DNA from: DAOUJW01 sp034422115
GTDB lineage: Bacteria > Chloroflexota > Dehalococcoidia > Lucifugimonadales > UBA2985
Assembly (NCBI GenBank): GCA_034422115.1
Contig: DAOUJW010000002.1
Location: 1 to 64,000 of the forward strand
Direction of reading: 5' to 3'
DNA: 64,000 nucleotides
In this document: in pieces, positions 7,042 to 14,592 of the stretch
How positions within the stretch are numbered: position 1 is the first letter of the stretch
Layout: the number at the start of each line of letters is the position of its first letter
Program-made: the position numbers and the translations under genes
Notes under the pieces: model-generated
Databases searched by the model: none
Told to the model about the DNA's origin: nothing
Seen by the model: the letters and a program-made list of their open reading frames with translations, nothing else

Positions 7042-8730
7042 TCAGGAGGTAATCAGACCCTCCTGCGGATGTGTCCAGGGCAGGTTGTAGAAGGGCGCAA
7101 ACTGGGGCGCGCGGGGTATCGGCATATCTCCGAATGGCGCGTCGATGACTACCGGCGCCTGGCGTTGCAGCGCCAGAGGGATCAGGGTCTCCAGCTCCAT
7201 AGGGCTATCTGCCCTCATGCCCACTGCGCCGAAGGACTCTGCAAACTTGACGAAATCCGGGTTATGGAGGTCCGTCTCGTAGGCGCCGCCAAACACCTCT
7301 TCCAGGTCGCGGGCGACGTTGCCGTAGGAGTCGTTTCTGAAAACTACGGTGACAACGTTGATGCCGTACCTGACAGCCGTTGAAAGCTCAGAGGAGTTGA
7401 ACATGAACCCGCCGTCTCCCGCCATGCACATCACGGGCGCGTCGGGTTTTGCGACCTTCACGCCCAGCGCCGTCGGGAAAGCGTAGCCGAGGTTGAATGA
7501 GTAACCGGAGTCTATATACGTTTTCGGATGAGTCACCCGGTAGTGGGTGCGGGCATAGTAGCCGAGCTGCGTGACATCCCAGACTATGAAAGCGCTCTCG
7601 GGGATGCCCCTCTGTATTGCCTCCAGGACGGAATACTGGGGCTCCTTGAGCCGGATGTCGTAGTATGCGATGAGGCGCCGGGCCGCGGTGACCGCTTCCA
7701 CGGGTGACGGGCGGTCTCCCGCCTTGGCCTCAATCAGATAAGGCAGCAGGGCTTCGATGGTCGCCCTGGCGTCGCCGTGCAGAGGGATGGTGTTGGCCTG
7801 GACTCTCGTGAGTTCGGCATCGTCTATGTTGATGTTCACCAACGTGGAGGACTCGCCGGCGGGATTGCCCAGGGAGAAGCGCGCGCCGATGCCAATCATA
7901 ACGTCGGCGGACTGCATCACCTCAAATAGCTGGTTCATCTCCTGCCTCTCGCCCCTGGGGCTGAAGCAGGAGCCGTAGGACAGCGGATGACTGTCCGGGA
8001 TTGTGCCCTTGCCTCCACTGGACGTGACGACGGGAATGTTTGTCGCCTCGGCCAGTTTGACCAGGGCTTCCTCCGCGTCTGATCTTGCCACTCCGCCTCC
8101 GGCGTATATCAGGGGCGAGCGGGAGTGGGCTATGACGCCGGCGGCCTCGCGGAGGTTGTCCGGGCTCGGCACGATTCTGGAGATACGGGCAGGGTCCCGC
8201 AGCTCGACATCCTCTTGCTCGACACCGGCCTCCGGCGGGATTTCGATCAGAACGGGACGGGGGCGTCCGGTGCGCATCTGCCTGAACGCTTCGAACACGG
8301 CGCCCGGGATCTCTCGAGGCCTGAGCGCTTGGCGCTGCCACTTGGTAACGGGGCGCACAGCGCCGGCCTGGTCCGCGACTTCGTGAACTGCCCCGAGGTT
8401 CTTGCCAATCGCGCCGCGCGGGACTTGCCCAGCGATGAGGAGCACAGGCGAGGAGCGGGAGTATGCGTTGGTCAGGCCGGCGGCTGCGTTGTATACGGCA
8501 GCGCCAGGGACCACCAGGGCCACCCCCGGCTTGCCCGATGCGCGGGCATAGCCGTCTGCCATATACGTCGTGGCCTGCTCGTGGCGGGTGGTTATCATGC
8601 GGATGTCCGGCTCGTCCCGCAGCGCAGCGATGATTCCGTATATCTGTATGCCAGGGATTCCGAAGACGACTTCAACGCCTTCCCTCACCAGCGACTTCAC
8701 GAGGGCCTCGCCCCCACTCATTTTTGGCAC
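7042..8730 (-). CDS. Thiamine diphosphate-dependent enzyme (acetolactate synthase/benzoylformate decarboxylase-like)
   Basis: A 562-residue three-domain ThDP enzyme. The N-terminal Pyr domain has FGIPGIQIYG and the catalytic Glu of TRHEQATTYMADGYAR (about residue 51). A central domain follows. The C-terminal PP domain has the ThDP/Mg motif AGDGGFMF...RNDSYGN. No FAD or quinone-binding feature is obvious. The reaction could be a decarboxylase, carboligase or synthase, and no accessory small subunit is adjacent, which argues against biosynthetic acetolactate synthase. It probably starts at GTG 8730, with an in-frame ATG three codons later. Divergent from thpR with a 157-base gap in which I see nothing else. 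Confidence 0.85.
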   Translation of the reverse strand: MPKMSGGEALVKSLVREGVEVVFGIPGIQIYGIIAALRDEPDIRMITTRHEQATTYMADGYARASGKPGVALVVPGAAVYNAAAGLTNAYSRSSPVLLIAGQVPRGAIGKNLGAVHEVADQAGAVRPVTKWQRQALRPREIPGAVFEAFRQMRTGRPRPVLIEIPPEAGVEQEDVELRDPARISRIVPSPDNLREAAGVIAHSRSPLIYAGGGVARSDAEEALVKLAEATNIPVVTSSGGKGTIPDSHPLSYGSCFSPRGERQEMNQLFEVMQSADVMIGIGARFSLGNPAGESSTLVNINIDDAELTRVQANTIPLHGDARATIEALLPYLIEAKAGDRPSPVEAVTAARRLIAYYDIRLKEPQYSVLEAIQRGIPESAFIVWDVTQLGYYARTHYRVTHPKTYIDSGYSFNLGYAFPTALGVKVAKPDAPVMCMAGDGGFMFNSSELSTAVRYGINVVTVVFRNDSYGNVARDLEEVFGGAYETDLHNPDFVKFAESFGAVGMRADSPMELETLIPLALQRQAPVVIDAPFGDMPIPRAPQFAPFYNLPWTHPQEGLITS

Positions 8731-8887
8731 TGTTCACCCGTTCCTTCTGCGTAGGTTACTGGGATTTTATTACACGGCGGTGCGCCTGCAAAGTATGTTG
8801 GCTGCGCGATGATCTACGATTGTGGACAAACCGTTGGGCCTCCTTTACCCTTCCTCTGTCTGAGAATGTTGCCTTGGAGTAGTAATT

Positions 8888-9472
8888 ATGGAACGGCTCA
8901 GAGCCTTCATAGCCGTTGAGCTGCCGCCCGCGGGCAGGGAGGCTATTGAGGGAGTCACCAGAGATCTGCGCGCCAGAGCAGGCGATGGCGTGAGGTGGGT
9001 CAGGCTGGAGGGCGTCCACCTCACCCTGAAGTTCCTGGGCGACATAGACGCAGGCTCCGTGCCCGCGATATCTCAAGCACTTGCCCGGTGCGCCTTGCCC
9101 GCCGCGCCCTTCGACCTCTACCTGGAGGGCGTTGGCGCATTCCCCAACGCAAGACGTCCAAGGGTGGTATGGGTGGGCCTGGGCGGAGCGCTGGAGCCGC
9201 TGATGGCCCTTCAGCAGTCCATTGAGGGGGAGTTGGAGGCGCTTGGCTACGCCAGGGAGCGGCGCGCCTTCACGCCCCATCTGACCCTGGGCAGGGTCAG
9301 GGACAGAATATCTCCTCCACAGGGCAGGGCCTTTTCGGAGGCCCTTGGCGGAGTGAGCGTACAACCTGATATAAAGCTGCCGGTCAGGGAGGTCTCGCTT
9401 ATGCAGAGCGACCTGCAGCCATCCGGTGCCGTGTACACGCGGCTACACGCCGCAGGCTTGGGTGGCGGATAG
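8888..9472 (+). CDS. thpR: RNA 2',3'-cyclic phosphodiesterase (2H family)
   Basis: A 194-residue 2H phosphoesterase that opens 2',3'-cyclic phosphates on RNA (older name 2'-5' RNA ligase). Both catalytic HxTx motifs are visible: VHLTLKFLGD at about residues 44-53 and FTPHLTLGRVR at about 127-137. The start MERLRAFIAVELP is typical of the family, and the length is normal. It is monocistronic and is followed by a short family C repeat. Confidence 0.92.
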   Translation: MERLRAFIAVELPPAGREAIEGVTRDLRARAGDGVRWVRLEGVHLTLKFLGDIDAGSVPAISQALARCALPAAPFDLYLEGVGAFPNARRPRVVWVGLGGALEPLMALQQSIEGELEALGYARERRAFTPHLTLGRVRDRISPPQGRAFSEALGGVSVQPDIKLPVREVSLMQSDLQPSGAVYTRLHAAGLGGG

Positions 9473-9496
9473 TCTGGACGGCTCGCACCTGCAGAC

Positions 9497-9522
9497 CATT
9501 CCTGCGGAAGCAGGAATCCAGG
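9497..9522. repeat. Short family C hairpin
   Basis: CATTCCTGCGGAAGCAGGAATCCAGG is a hairpin with 8-base arms (TTCCTGC / GCAGGAA). Similar 'CTGGATTC...GAATGACGG' units occur at 20603-20634, 50036-50063 and 63906-63935. It lies between the convergent thpR and mrp genes, where it could also serve as a transcript end. Confidence 0.6.
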
Positions 9523-9550
9523 TGGTGAGGGGCGTAGGAAGCCCTGAACC

Positions 9551-10363
9551 CTACGCCGACTGACTAGCGGCCACCGCCGGCTCCAGCGCCTGCACAATGT
9601 TCTCGTACTCCGCTGCAATGAGCGGACTGGCCACGCACGCGGGCTTCGACATGTCCATGTACTCCGCCCGCAGGCCCAGGGATCCCATGAATGTCAGTCC
9701 CAGTTCAGAAGCCAGCTCCTGGCCTGCGCCTGTGCCGAAGATCTCGCCGCTGAAGTTCTCCACCACGCCCAGCACGTTCACGTTCAGCTTGCGTATCATG
9801 TTGATAGAGCGCTTGGCGTCCAGCTTGGCAAGCTCCTGGGGGGAGGTCACCACCACAAACCCGTCCAGGCTCAGGGTCTGCATCACGGTCAGGGGAGCGT
9901 CGGACGTGCCCGGCGGCAGGTCGACCACCAGGTAGTCAAGGTCGCCCCAGGCGGTGGTCTGGAGGAACTGGTTGATGGCGTTGTGGACCATAGGCCCGCG
10001 CCAGATGATCGCCTCCTCCTCGTTCTCCTGGAAGAAGGCCATCGACAGGATCTTTACGCCGTACTTCTCCGGGGGAATAATCATGCCGTCCTGCATGGTC
10101 GGCTTGTCGAAGACGCCCAGCACCCTGGTGGCGTTGGGGCAGTCGATGTCCGTGTCCATAAGGCCGACGGTGTACCCCTTCTGCGCGAGGGTCACGGCCA
10201 GGTTGACGGCCACAGTGGTCTTGCCAACTCCACCCTTGCCGCTGTACACGCCTATCTTGGTCTTGATGCGCGCCAGCTTGTCCGCTATCTCGCGCCGCTG
10301 CTGCCAGTTGCGCTTCATGGCTTCCAGGCGCGCCTGCTCCTGGGGCGACATTTGTCGGGTCAT
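9551..10363 (-). CDS. Mrp/NBP35-type P-loop ATPase, lacking the C-terminal CxxC
   Basis: A 270-residue member of the Mrp/Nbp35 (ParA-like) ATPase group that carries or transfers Fe-S clusters. It has the deviant Walker A YSGKGGVGKTT at about residues 39-49, the DTDIDCPN switch I region and the VVDLPPGTSD switch II. It then reads VVENFSGEIFGTGAGQ. Typical family members have ENMS...CPxC before the IFGxGGG motif. Here the two cysteines and the intervening residues are absent. It may therefore act as an ATPase partner without the bridging cluster site. It follows a DUF59 protein in the same direction, a classic pairing in Fe-S assembly. Confidence 0.88.
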   Translation of the reverse strand: MTRQMSPQEQARLEAMKRNWQQRREIADKLARIKTKIGVYSGKGGVGKTTVAVNLAVTLAQKGYTVGLMDTDIDCPNATRVLGVFDKPTMQDGMIIPPEKYGVKILSMAFFQENEEEAIIWRGPMVHNAINQFLQTTAWGDLDYLVVDLPPGTSDAPLTVMQTLSLDGFVVVTSPQELAKLDAKRSINMIRKLNVNVLGVVENFSGEIFGTGAGQELASELGLTFMGSLGLRAEYMDMSKPACVASPLIAAEYENIVQALEPAVAASQSA

Positions 10364-10445
10364 GTGGCCTCACTCCTCCCGGCTACGCGTCCTTGTGTCC
10401 AAGGTCGGGCCGGGCCACTCGAATAGTCGTCTGGGCGAACAGGGG

Positions 10446-10757
10446 TTAGTCCAGCCCCAGCAGCTTCTTGCCGTCCTCGGTGATCATCTCCGGGTTCCAC
10501 GGAGGATCGAACGTCATCTCCACCTCAACGTCCTCCACGCCCTCGATCTCGGCAATGCGCCACTCGGCGTTCTGCGCGATGTATGGCCCCATGCCGCAGC
10601 CCGGGGCCGTGAGGGTCATCTGCACGTAGACGTTGCCCTCGTTGAGCTGGATGTCGTAAATCAGGCCCAGGTCGTAGACGTTGACCGGAATCTCCGGGTC
10701 GTACACGTCTCTCAGGGCTTCCTTGATCTCGTCCATTGTGACTGTTGCTGCTGCCAT
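10446..10757 (-). CDS. DUF59/MIP18 family metal-sulfur cluster assembly protein
   Basis: A 103-residue single-domain protein. It has the DUF59 features DEIKEALRDVYDPEIPVNVYDLGLIYDI and MTLTAPGCGMGPYI, with the conserved Cys in TAPGCG. The end VEMTFDPPWNPEMITEDGKKLLG is typical of SufT/PaaD-like proteins. Family members help mature Fe-S proteins. It probably works with the Mrp-like ATPase 82 bases downstream in the same direction. Start ATG follows an AAGGGAGG-type site. Confidence 0.93.
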   Translation of the reverse strand: MAAATVTMDEIKEALRDVYDPEIPVNVYDLGLIYDIQLNEGNVYVQMTLTAPGCGMGPYIAQNAEWRIAEIEGVEDVEVEMTFDPPWNPEMITEDGKKLLGLD

Positions 10758-10888
10758 TTAAGACCTCCCTTCCATCTCTTACCCTATCGGCACTCCCAAT
10801 TGTAGCAACAGGCGAGATGGGGTGTCAATTTGGGGAGCCGCGGTGAAAGTCCTTAGGGTAAGGCAGGTTGAACTGGCAAAAACTGATT

Positions 10889-11695
10889 TTAGGCGGTGCT
10901 GCTGCTGTCTAGGCCAAGTGCCACTTGAGTCTCCTGTTCGCCGGAGGACTCATCGCTAGCCTCTGGTACATATCCAGGCTTCAGTGCGTCCAACATCTTT
11001 ATCATTTGCTGCCAGGCCCTTTCTGTCATTGAGTTGGGCAACTCAACTGCTACGACCATAGAACCACCCATCAACTGCAGGGGAACCCGTGTATGTGCCG
11101 GATTGAGACGTGGCGATTCCTGTGGAGAGGATGGGACAGGATCATTCTCGGAGTTATGATGCATAGAGACCATTGGAGAATCCTCACTTTCGTTCAATGA
11201 TTCATCTTCCTCTAGCCCTGATATTATACCATCACCGTCCAATCCGGCAAGTCTCATAGTGCTGCGAAACACCTCGACAAAACGGCTTGCACCCTCATCG
11301 GAAAAATTCTCGTCCATCAATAGCCACTCTCTTAAAGCCCTATCGGATGCATTGGGCTTGTACTCTCTTGCCTTGGCAAAGAGGGGTGGGTTTATCGCCG
11401 CAGAGCGAAGGGCCTCTAGGTACTCGTGTGAAGACTTGTTTCTGATCACGAAGGTGAGTCCAGTCCGAGATAGAGCTGGGTTCTCGCCTTTCTTGCCAGC
11501 CAGCATTCCATACTGGCGTAGCGCTGCAATCTTAATGCGAACGGGACCACTGGTGCTTGTGTAGCCCCACGCCTCGGCAGCGTCAGTTTGGGTAAATTCA
11601 CCCCTCCTGACTTTGCTATATAGCGTTGTCACAGCTTCAATAGCGGCCTCTAGATCCACACCGGGATAATTGGGGCTTCGATGCTTCACCACCAT
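10889..11695 (-). CDS. Unknown protein with winged-helix-like N-terminus and its own operator-controlled promoter
   Basis: I do not recognise this 268-residue protein by name. The first 100 residues are rich in short helices with the pattern FTQTDAAEAWGYTSTSGPVRIKIAALRQYGML...LSRTGLTFVI. That reads like a helix-turn-helix or winged helix, with wing-like basic GKKGENP. The middle (about 150-205) is acidic and Ser/Pro-rich and is probably a flexible linker. The last 70 residues contain RVPLQLMGGSMVVAVELPNSMTERAWQQMIKMLDAL, a compact beta-alpha unit. The start is chosen at ATG 11695 because GGAGGTAG lies just upstream. A longer frame to 11851 would run through the promoter. AT-richer than its neighbours, so possibly acquired. 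Confidence 0.7.
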   Translation of the reverse strand: MVVKHRSPNYPGVDLEAAIEAVTTLYSKVRRGEFTQTDAAEAWGYTSTSGPVRIKIAALRQYGMLAGKKGENPALSRTGLTFVIRNKSSHEYLEALRSAAINPPLFAKAREYKPNASDRALREWLLMDENFSDEGASRFVEVFRSTMRLAGLDGDGIISGLEEDESLNESEDSPMVSMHHNSENDPVPSSPQESPRLNPAHTRVPLQLMGGSMVVAVELPNSMTERAWQQMIKMLDALKPGYVPEASDESSGEQETQVALGLDSSSTA

Positions 11696-11713
11696 GGCAA
11701 TTCTACCTCCAAA

Positions 11714-11734
11714 ACAATTTGTAAAACAAATTGT
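11714..11734. promoter_or_regulatory. Perfect 9-bp inverted repeat, candidate operator
   Basis: ACAATTTGT (11714-11722), spacer AAA, ACAAATTGT (11726-11734). The repeat overlaps the -10 box of the promoter for the gene ending at 10889 and spans the expected transcription start. A bound dimeric regulator would block transcription. The downstream protein itself has a helix-turn-helix-like N-terminus and could be the regulator. That link is inference. Confidence 0.7.
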
Positions 11735-11758
11735 ACATGTAAATCCCAGGGCTGTCAA
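11730..11758 (-). promoter_or_regulatory. Near-consensus sigma-70 promoter
   Basis: On the minus strand TTGACA (11753-11758) is followed after exactly 17 bases by TACAAT (11730-11735). This is one of the best promoter matches in the window. It faces the unknown gene starting at 11695 and overlaps the operator-like repeat. Confidence 0.75.
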
Positions 11759-12090
11759 GGCGTATGCGGGCGATTTGCGGACATAAAAGCCTTGGCCGAC
11801 GGCACACTGAATTGTAAGTGCTGTGCGGGCAGATTCCGTTAGATAAGACACGGCCCTCAGTTAGCCGCGCACGAGTCACAGCATATTGACCTAGGAGGTG
11901 GACCAACATGAGGTTAGAGCAGAGGGCCTCGACAATGGGCATTCGCGTGGAAATACACAGACCTGCATGTGGGGCGAAAGGAGGTCTCGTGCCCTGTGCT
12001 TGCTACTTAATTCACAATTGCTGTATCATGGAGTGCCTGAAGGAAGGGGCTGTCGGGCGAGCCAAGAAAGGGGAGCACGCGGGGAGCAGC
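11759..12090. other. Intergenic stretch upstream of ccmA; alternative upstream starts
   Basis: About 330 bases between the promoter of the unknown minus-strand gene and the chosen ccmA start. The ccmA frame is open through the second part, with alternative starts at ATG 11908 (preceded by AGGAGG, nine bases away), GTG 11989 (preceded by AAAGGAGG) and ATG 12028. The extra residues would be Cys-rich (PCACYLIHNCC) and resemble no known ABC extension, so I treat the stretch as mostly leader. No repeat or RNA structure was recognised. Confidence 0.4.
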
Positions 12091-12825
12091 ATGGCAGAGG
12101 CGGATGGCTATGGCCCCCATGCCATACACGTGAAGGGGCTGAGCAAGAGCTACGGGCCGCAGGCGGTGCTCAGGAGCCTTGACCTCAGCCTGCCCTGGGG
12201 CGATTTCCTCACCGTCTTTGGTCCAAACGGCTCCGGCAAGACCACCCTCATCAAGGTCCTGGCAACCATGTCCCGACCCGATCAGGGCGACGTCACGGTC
12301 GCCGGCTACGACCTGAGGAAGGAAGCGACGGCCATCAGGAGGAACATAGGAGTGGTGACGCATCAACCCCTGCTCTACGGCGACCTGACGGCCCGGGAGA
12401 ACCTGAGGTTCCACGGAAGGATGTTCGGGCTGACACGGCTGGAGGAGCGCATCGAGCGGGCCGCCGACCTGGTTGGCCTGCGTCCCCACCTGTCGCGCAG
12501 GGTGAGCGTCCTCTCCCACGGTATGCAGAAGCGCGCCTCCCTGGCCCGCGCCATCCTCCACGACCCGCCCATACTGCTGCTGGACGAGCCTGAGACGGGC
12601 CTCGACCAGGAGGCGCTTGCCATGCTCAGCGAGATGGTCGCGGCCGGAGACCGCGGTCGTCGCACCGTGCTCATGGCCACCCACAGCCTTGAGCGCGGCC
12701 TTGCCCTGGGGAACCGCGTGGCCATTCTCACCGGCGGCAGGATTGCGTACCAGTCGGAGCGCGCCCTTGTGGACGAGGAGATGTTCCGGGGCACGTACGG
12801 CAGCTATACGCAGGTGGCCGAGTGA
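12091..12825 (+). CDS. ccmA: ABC transporter ATP-binding protein, CcmA-like (haem export / cytochrome c maturation)
   Basis: A 244-residue ATPase domain that powers the CcmAB(CD) complex in cytochrome c maturation. Walker A is FGPNGSGKTTL, followed by Q-loop VVTHQPLLYGDLT. The signature here is the atypical LSHGMQKRASLARAI, Walker B is ILLLDEPETGLD, and the switch His is in MATHSLE. All are in order. I chose ATG 12091, preceded by GGGGAG. In-frame upstream starts at 11908, 11989 and 12028 would add up to 61 residues. The GTG of ccmB overlaps its stop (GTGA), so coupling is tight. Confidence 0.9.
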   Translation: MAEADGYGPHAIHVKGLSKSYGPQAVLRSLDLSLPWGDFLTVFGPNGSGKTTLIKVLATMSRPDQGDVTVAGYDLRKEATAIRRNIGVVTHQPLLYGDLTARENLRFHGRMFGLTRLEERIERAADLVGLRPHLSRRVSVLSHGMQKRASLARAILHDPPILLLDEPETGLDQEALAMLSEMVAAGDRGRRTVLMATHSLERGLALGNRVAILTGGRIAYQSERALVDEEMFRGTYGSYTQVAE

Positions 12826-13496
12826 CGGGGTTTTGGCCTACGGTCATGACACTGGTGTGGAAGGACGTGCTCACGGAGCTGCGCGCCAGGGACGTGGTGA
12901 CCGCCATCCTGGCATTCGCCATCCTCTCCTTGGTGATACTCAACTTTGCCGTGAACTCGACGCCGCGGCTGACGCCCGTCATCGCTCCCGGCGTGCTTTG
13001 GGTGTCCTTCACCTTCGCCGGCGTCCTGGGCCTCACCCGCGCCTTCGCCATCGAGAAGGACCGGGGCAACCTGGAGGGCCTGCTGGTCACGCCCACCAGC
13101 CGGGAGGCGCTGTACGTGGGCAAGATGCTGGGCAGCCTGGCCTTCATGCTGGTGGCGGAAGCCGTCCTTCTGCCCGTCTTTGCCGTGCTGTTCAACGTCT
13201 CCCCCTTCCAGCCGTCGTTGCTGCTGATAGTCCTGCTGGCGACTCTGGGCTTCGTGTCGGTCGGCACCCTCTTCTCCGCCATCGCCGTCAACACCCGGTC
13301 GCGGGAGATAATGCTGCCGATGCTTTTCCTGCCCATCGTCGTGCCGATAGTGATCGGGTCTGTAGTGGCCTCCGGCTACGCGCTGGAGGGCAGGCCCTGG
13401 GGAGACATCGCCGGGTGGGTGCAGCTCATGGTCGTCTTCGACCTGCTGGCCCTGGTCTTCTGCGCCCTGGCTTTTGAACACGTGATACAGGAGTGA
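12822..13496 (+). CDS. ccmB: Haem exporter permease CcmB
   Basis: A 224-residue membrane protein of the CcmB family, the permease partner of CcmA. Six hydrophobic segments are visible, starting with VVTAILAFAILSLVILNFA. The family hallmark AFAIEKDRGNLEGLLVTPTSREALYVGK lies in the first cytoplasmic loop. The length is normal for the family. It begins at a GTG overlapping the ccmA stop by four bases and ends just before ccmC. Inner membrane. Confidence 0.93.
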   Translation: MTGFWPTVMTLVWKDVLTELRARDVVTAILAFAILSLVILNFAVNSTPRLTPVIAPGVLWVSFTFAGVLGLTRAFAIEKDRGNLEGLLVTPTSREALYVGKMLGSLAFMLVAEAVLLPVFAVLFNVSPFQPSLLLIVLLATLGFVSVGTLFSAIAVNTRSREIMLPMLFLPIVVPIVIGSVVASGYALEGRPWGDIAGWVQLMVVFDLLALVFCALAFEHVIQE

Positions 13497-13498
13497 AT

Positions 13499-14191
13499 AT
13501 GACAAGCACAAACAGCCCGATGCGAAACGTCCTGCTGCTGCTCAGCGCGGTCTCGATGGTGGGCGTCCTCTACCTGGTCTTCCTCTATGCCCCCACCGAC
13601 CGGAACCTGGGCATTTCCCAGCGCATCTTCTACTTCCACGTCTCAATGGCCTGGGTGGGGTTCCTGGCCTTCTTCTGGGTGCTGGTGGGCAGCGTGGGCT
13701 ACCTGTGGAAGCGCTCCGAGAAGTGGGACCGGGTGGCCTACGTCTCGGCGGAGATAGGCGTGGTGTTCACCACCCTGATGCTGGTCACCGGCGTGCTCTG
13801 GGCCAAGCCGGCCTGGGGCGTCTGGTGGACGTGGGACCCCAAGCTCACCACGTCCCTCATCTTGTGGCTCATCTACGTCGCCTACCTGATGCTGCGGGCG
13901 TACTCGCCCAGGGGTGACCAGGGCGCGCGCTTTGCCGCCATCCTGGGCATAGTGGGCTTCTTCGACATTCCCATCATCTACCTGTCCGTGGTCTGGTGGC
14001 GCACCGTTCACCCACCCGTGGTCATAGGGCCGGTGGCGGAAGGCAGCCTTGAGCCGGAGATGCGCACGGTGCTCATGGCCTGCACCGTGGCCTTCACGTT
14101 CCTCTTTGCGTTCCTGCTGATGGACAGGCTGTCCCTGCGCCGCAGCGAGCAGGAGTTCGAATCGATGAGGGGCGTCGCCAGTCTGGTATAG
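13499..14191 (+). CDS. ccmC: Cytochrome c biogenesis / haem-handling protein CcmC
   Basis: A 230-residue polytopic protein of the CcmC family that presents haem at the outer face of the membrane for transfer to CcmE. The tryptophan-rich haem-binding WWD segment WGVWWTWDPKLT lies near residues 105-116. Conserved histidines are in YFHVSMAWVG and WRTVHPPV. About six membrane helices are visible. ATG 13499 is preferred over GTG 13493 because AGGAG (13489-13493) then has ideal spacing. No ccmE, ccmF, ccmG or ccmH is in the window. Confidence 0.93.
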   Translation: MTSTNSPMRNVLLLLSAVSMVGVLYLVFLYAPTDRNLGISQRIFYFHVSMAWVGFLAFFWVLVGSVGYLWKRSEKWDRVAYVSAEIGVVFTTLMLVTGVLWAKPAWGVWWTWDPKLTTSLILWLIYVAYLMLRAYSPRGDQGARFAAILGIVGFFDIPIIYLSVVWWRTVHPPVVIGPVAEGSLEPEMRTVLMACTVAFTFLFAFLLMDRLSLRRSEQEFESMRGVASLV

Positions 14192-14217
14192 CGACCCCTT
14201 CCCTAACAGGAGGCGAT

Positions 14218-14514
14218 ATGAAAGCAACACTCACTGGAACCCTGATTGTGCTGATAGCCTTGTCGGTAGTTGTCCTCGCGCTGGACGGCGACACAGCGCT
14301 GGCCCAGCAGGCCACGCCGGAGGCAACCGCGTCCGAGAGCAGCGACCCGGAGGCCAATCTGCCCTACCTCTTTGCCGCCTACTCCGTGACGTGGATAGGC
14401 TTCTTTGTGTACGTGTACTACCTGTCCCAGAGGAACCGCAACCTGAGACGGGAGGTGGAGGCGCTGCGCGAGGCCTTGGAGGAGCGGGAGCGGGGGGATG
14501 GGGGCGTGGGCTAA
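14218..14514 (+). CDS. ccmD: CcmD-like small membrane protein
   Basis: A 98-residue protein with an N-terminal signal or membrane segment (LTGTLIVLIALSVVVLAL), a low-complexity Ala/Thr/Glu linker, and one more helix. It contains PYLFAAYSVTWIGFFVYVYYLSQRNRNLRREVEAL, here given only as the pattern AYxVTWxGFFxYVYYLxxRNxxL. CcmD stabilises CcmABC and is required for haem release. The charged coiled-coil-like tail follows the helix, as in the family. It is longer than proteobacterial CcmD (about 60-70 residues) because of the added signal-like N-terminus. Follows ccmC by 26 bases, with AGGAGG before the start. Confidence 0.85.
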   Translation: MKATLTGTLIVLIALSVVVLALDGDTALAQQATPEATASESSDPEANLPYLFAAYSVTWIGFFVYVYYLSQRNRNLRREVEALREALEERERGDGGVG

Positions 14515-14592
14515 AGATGCTCAAGACCTGCTTAGGGCGTGCCGACGGTATCGTGTATAATAAAGTAATCCGGACTCTAACGTGTTGAAAAT

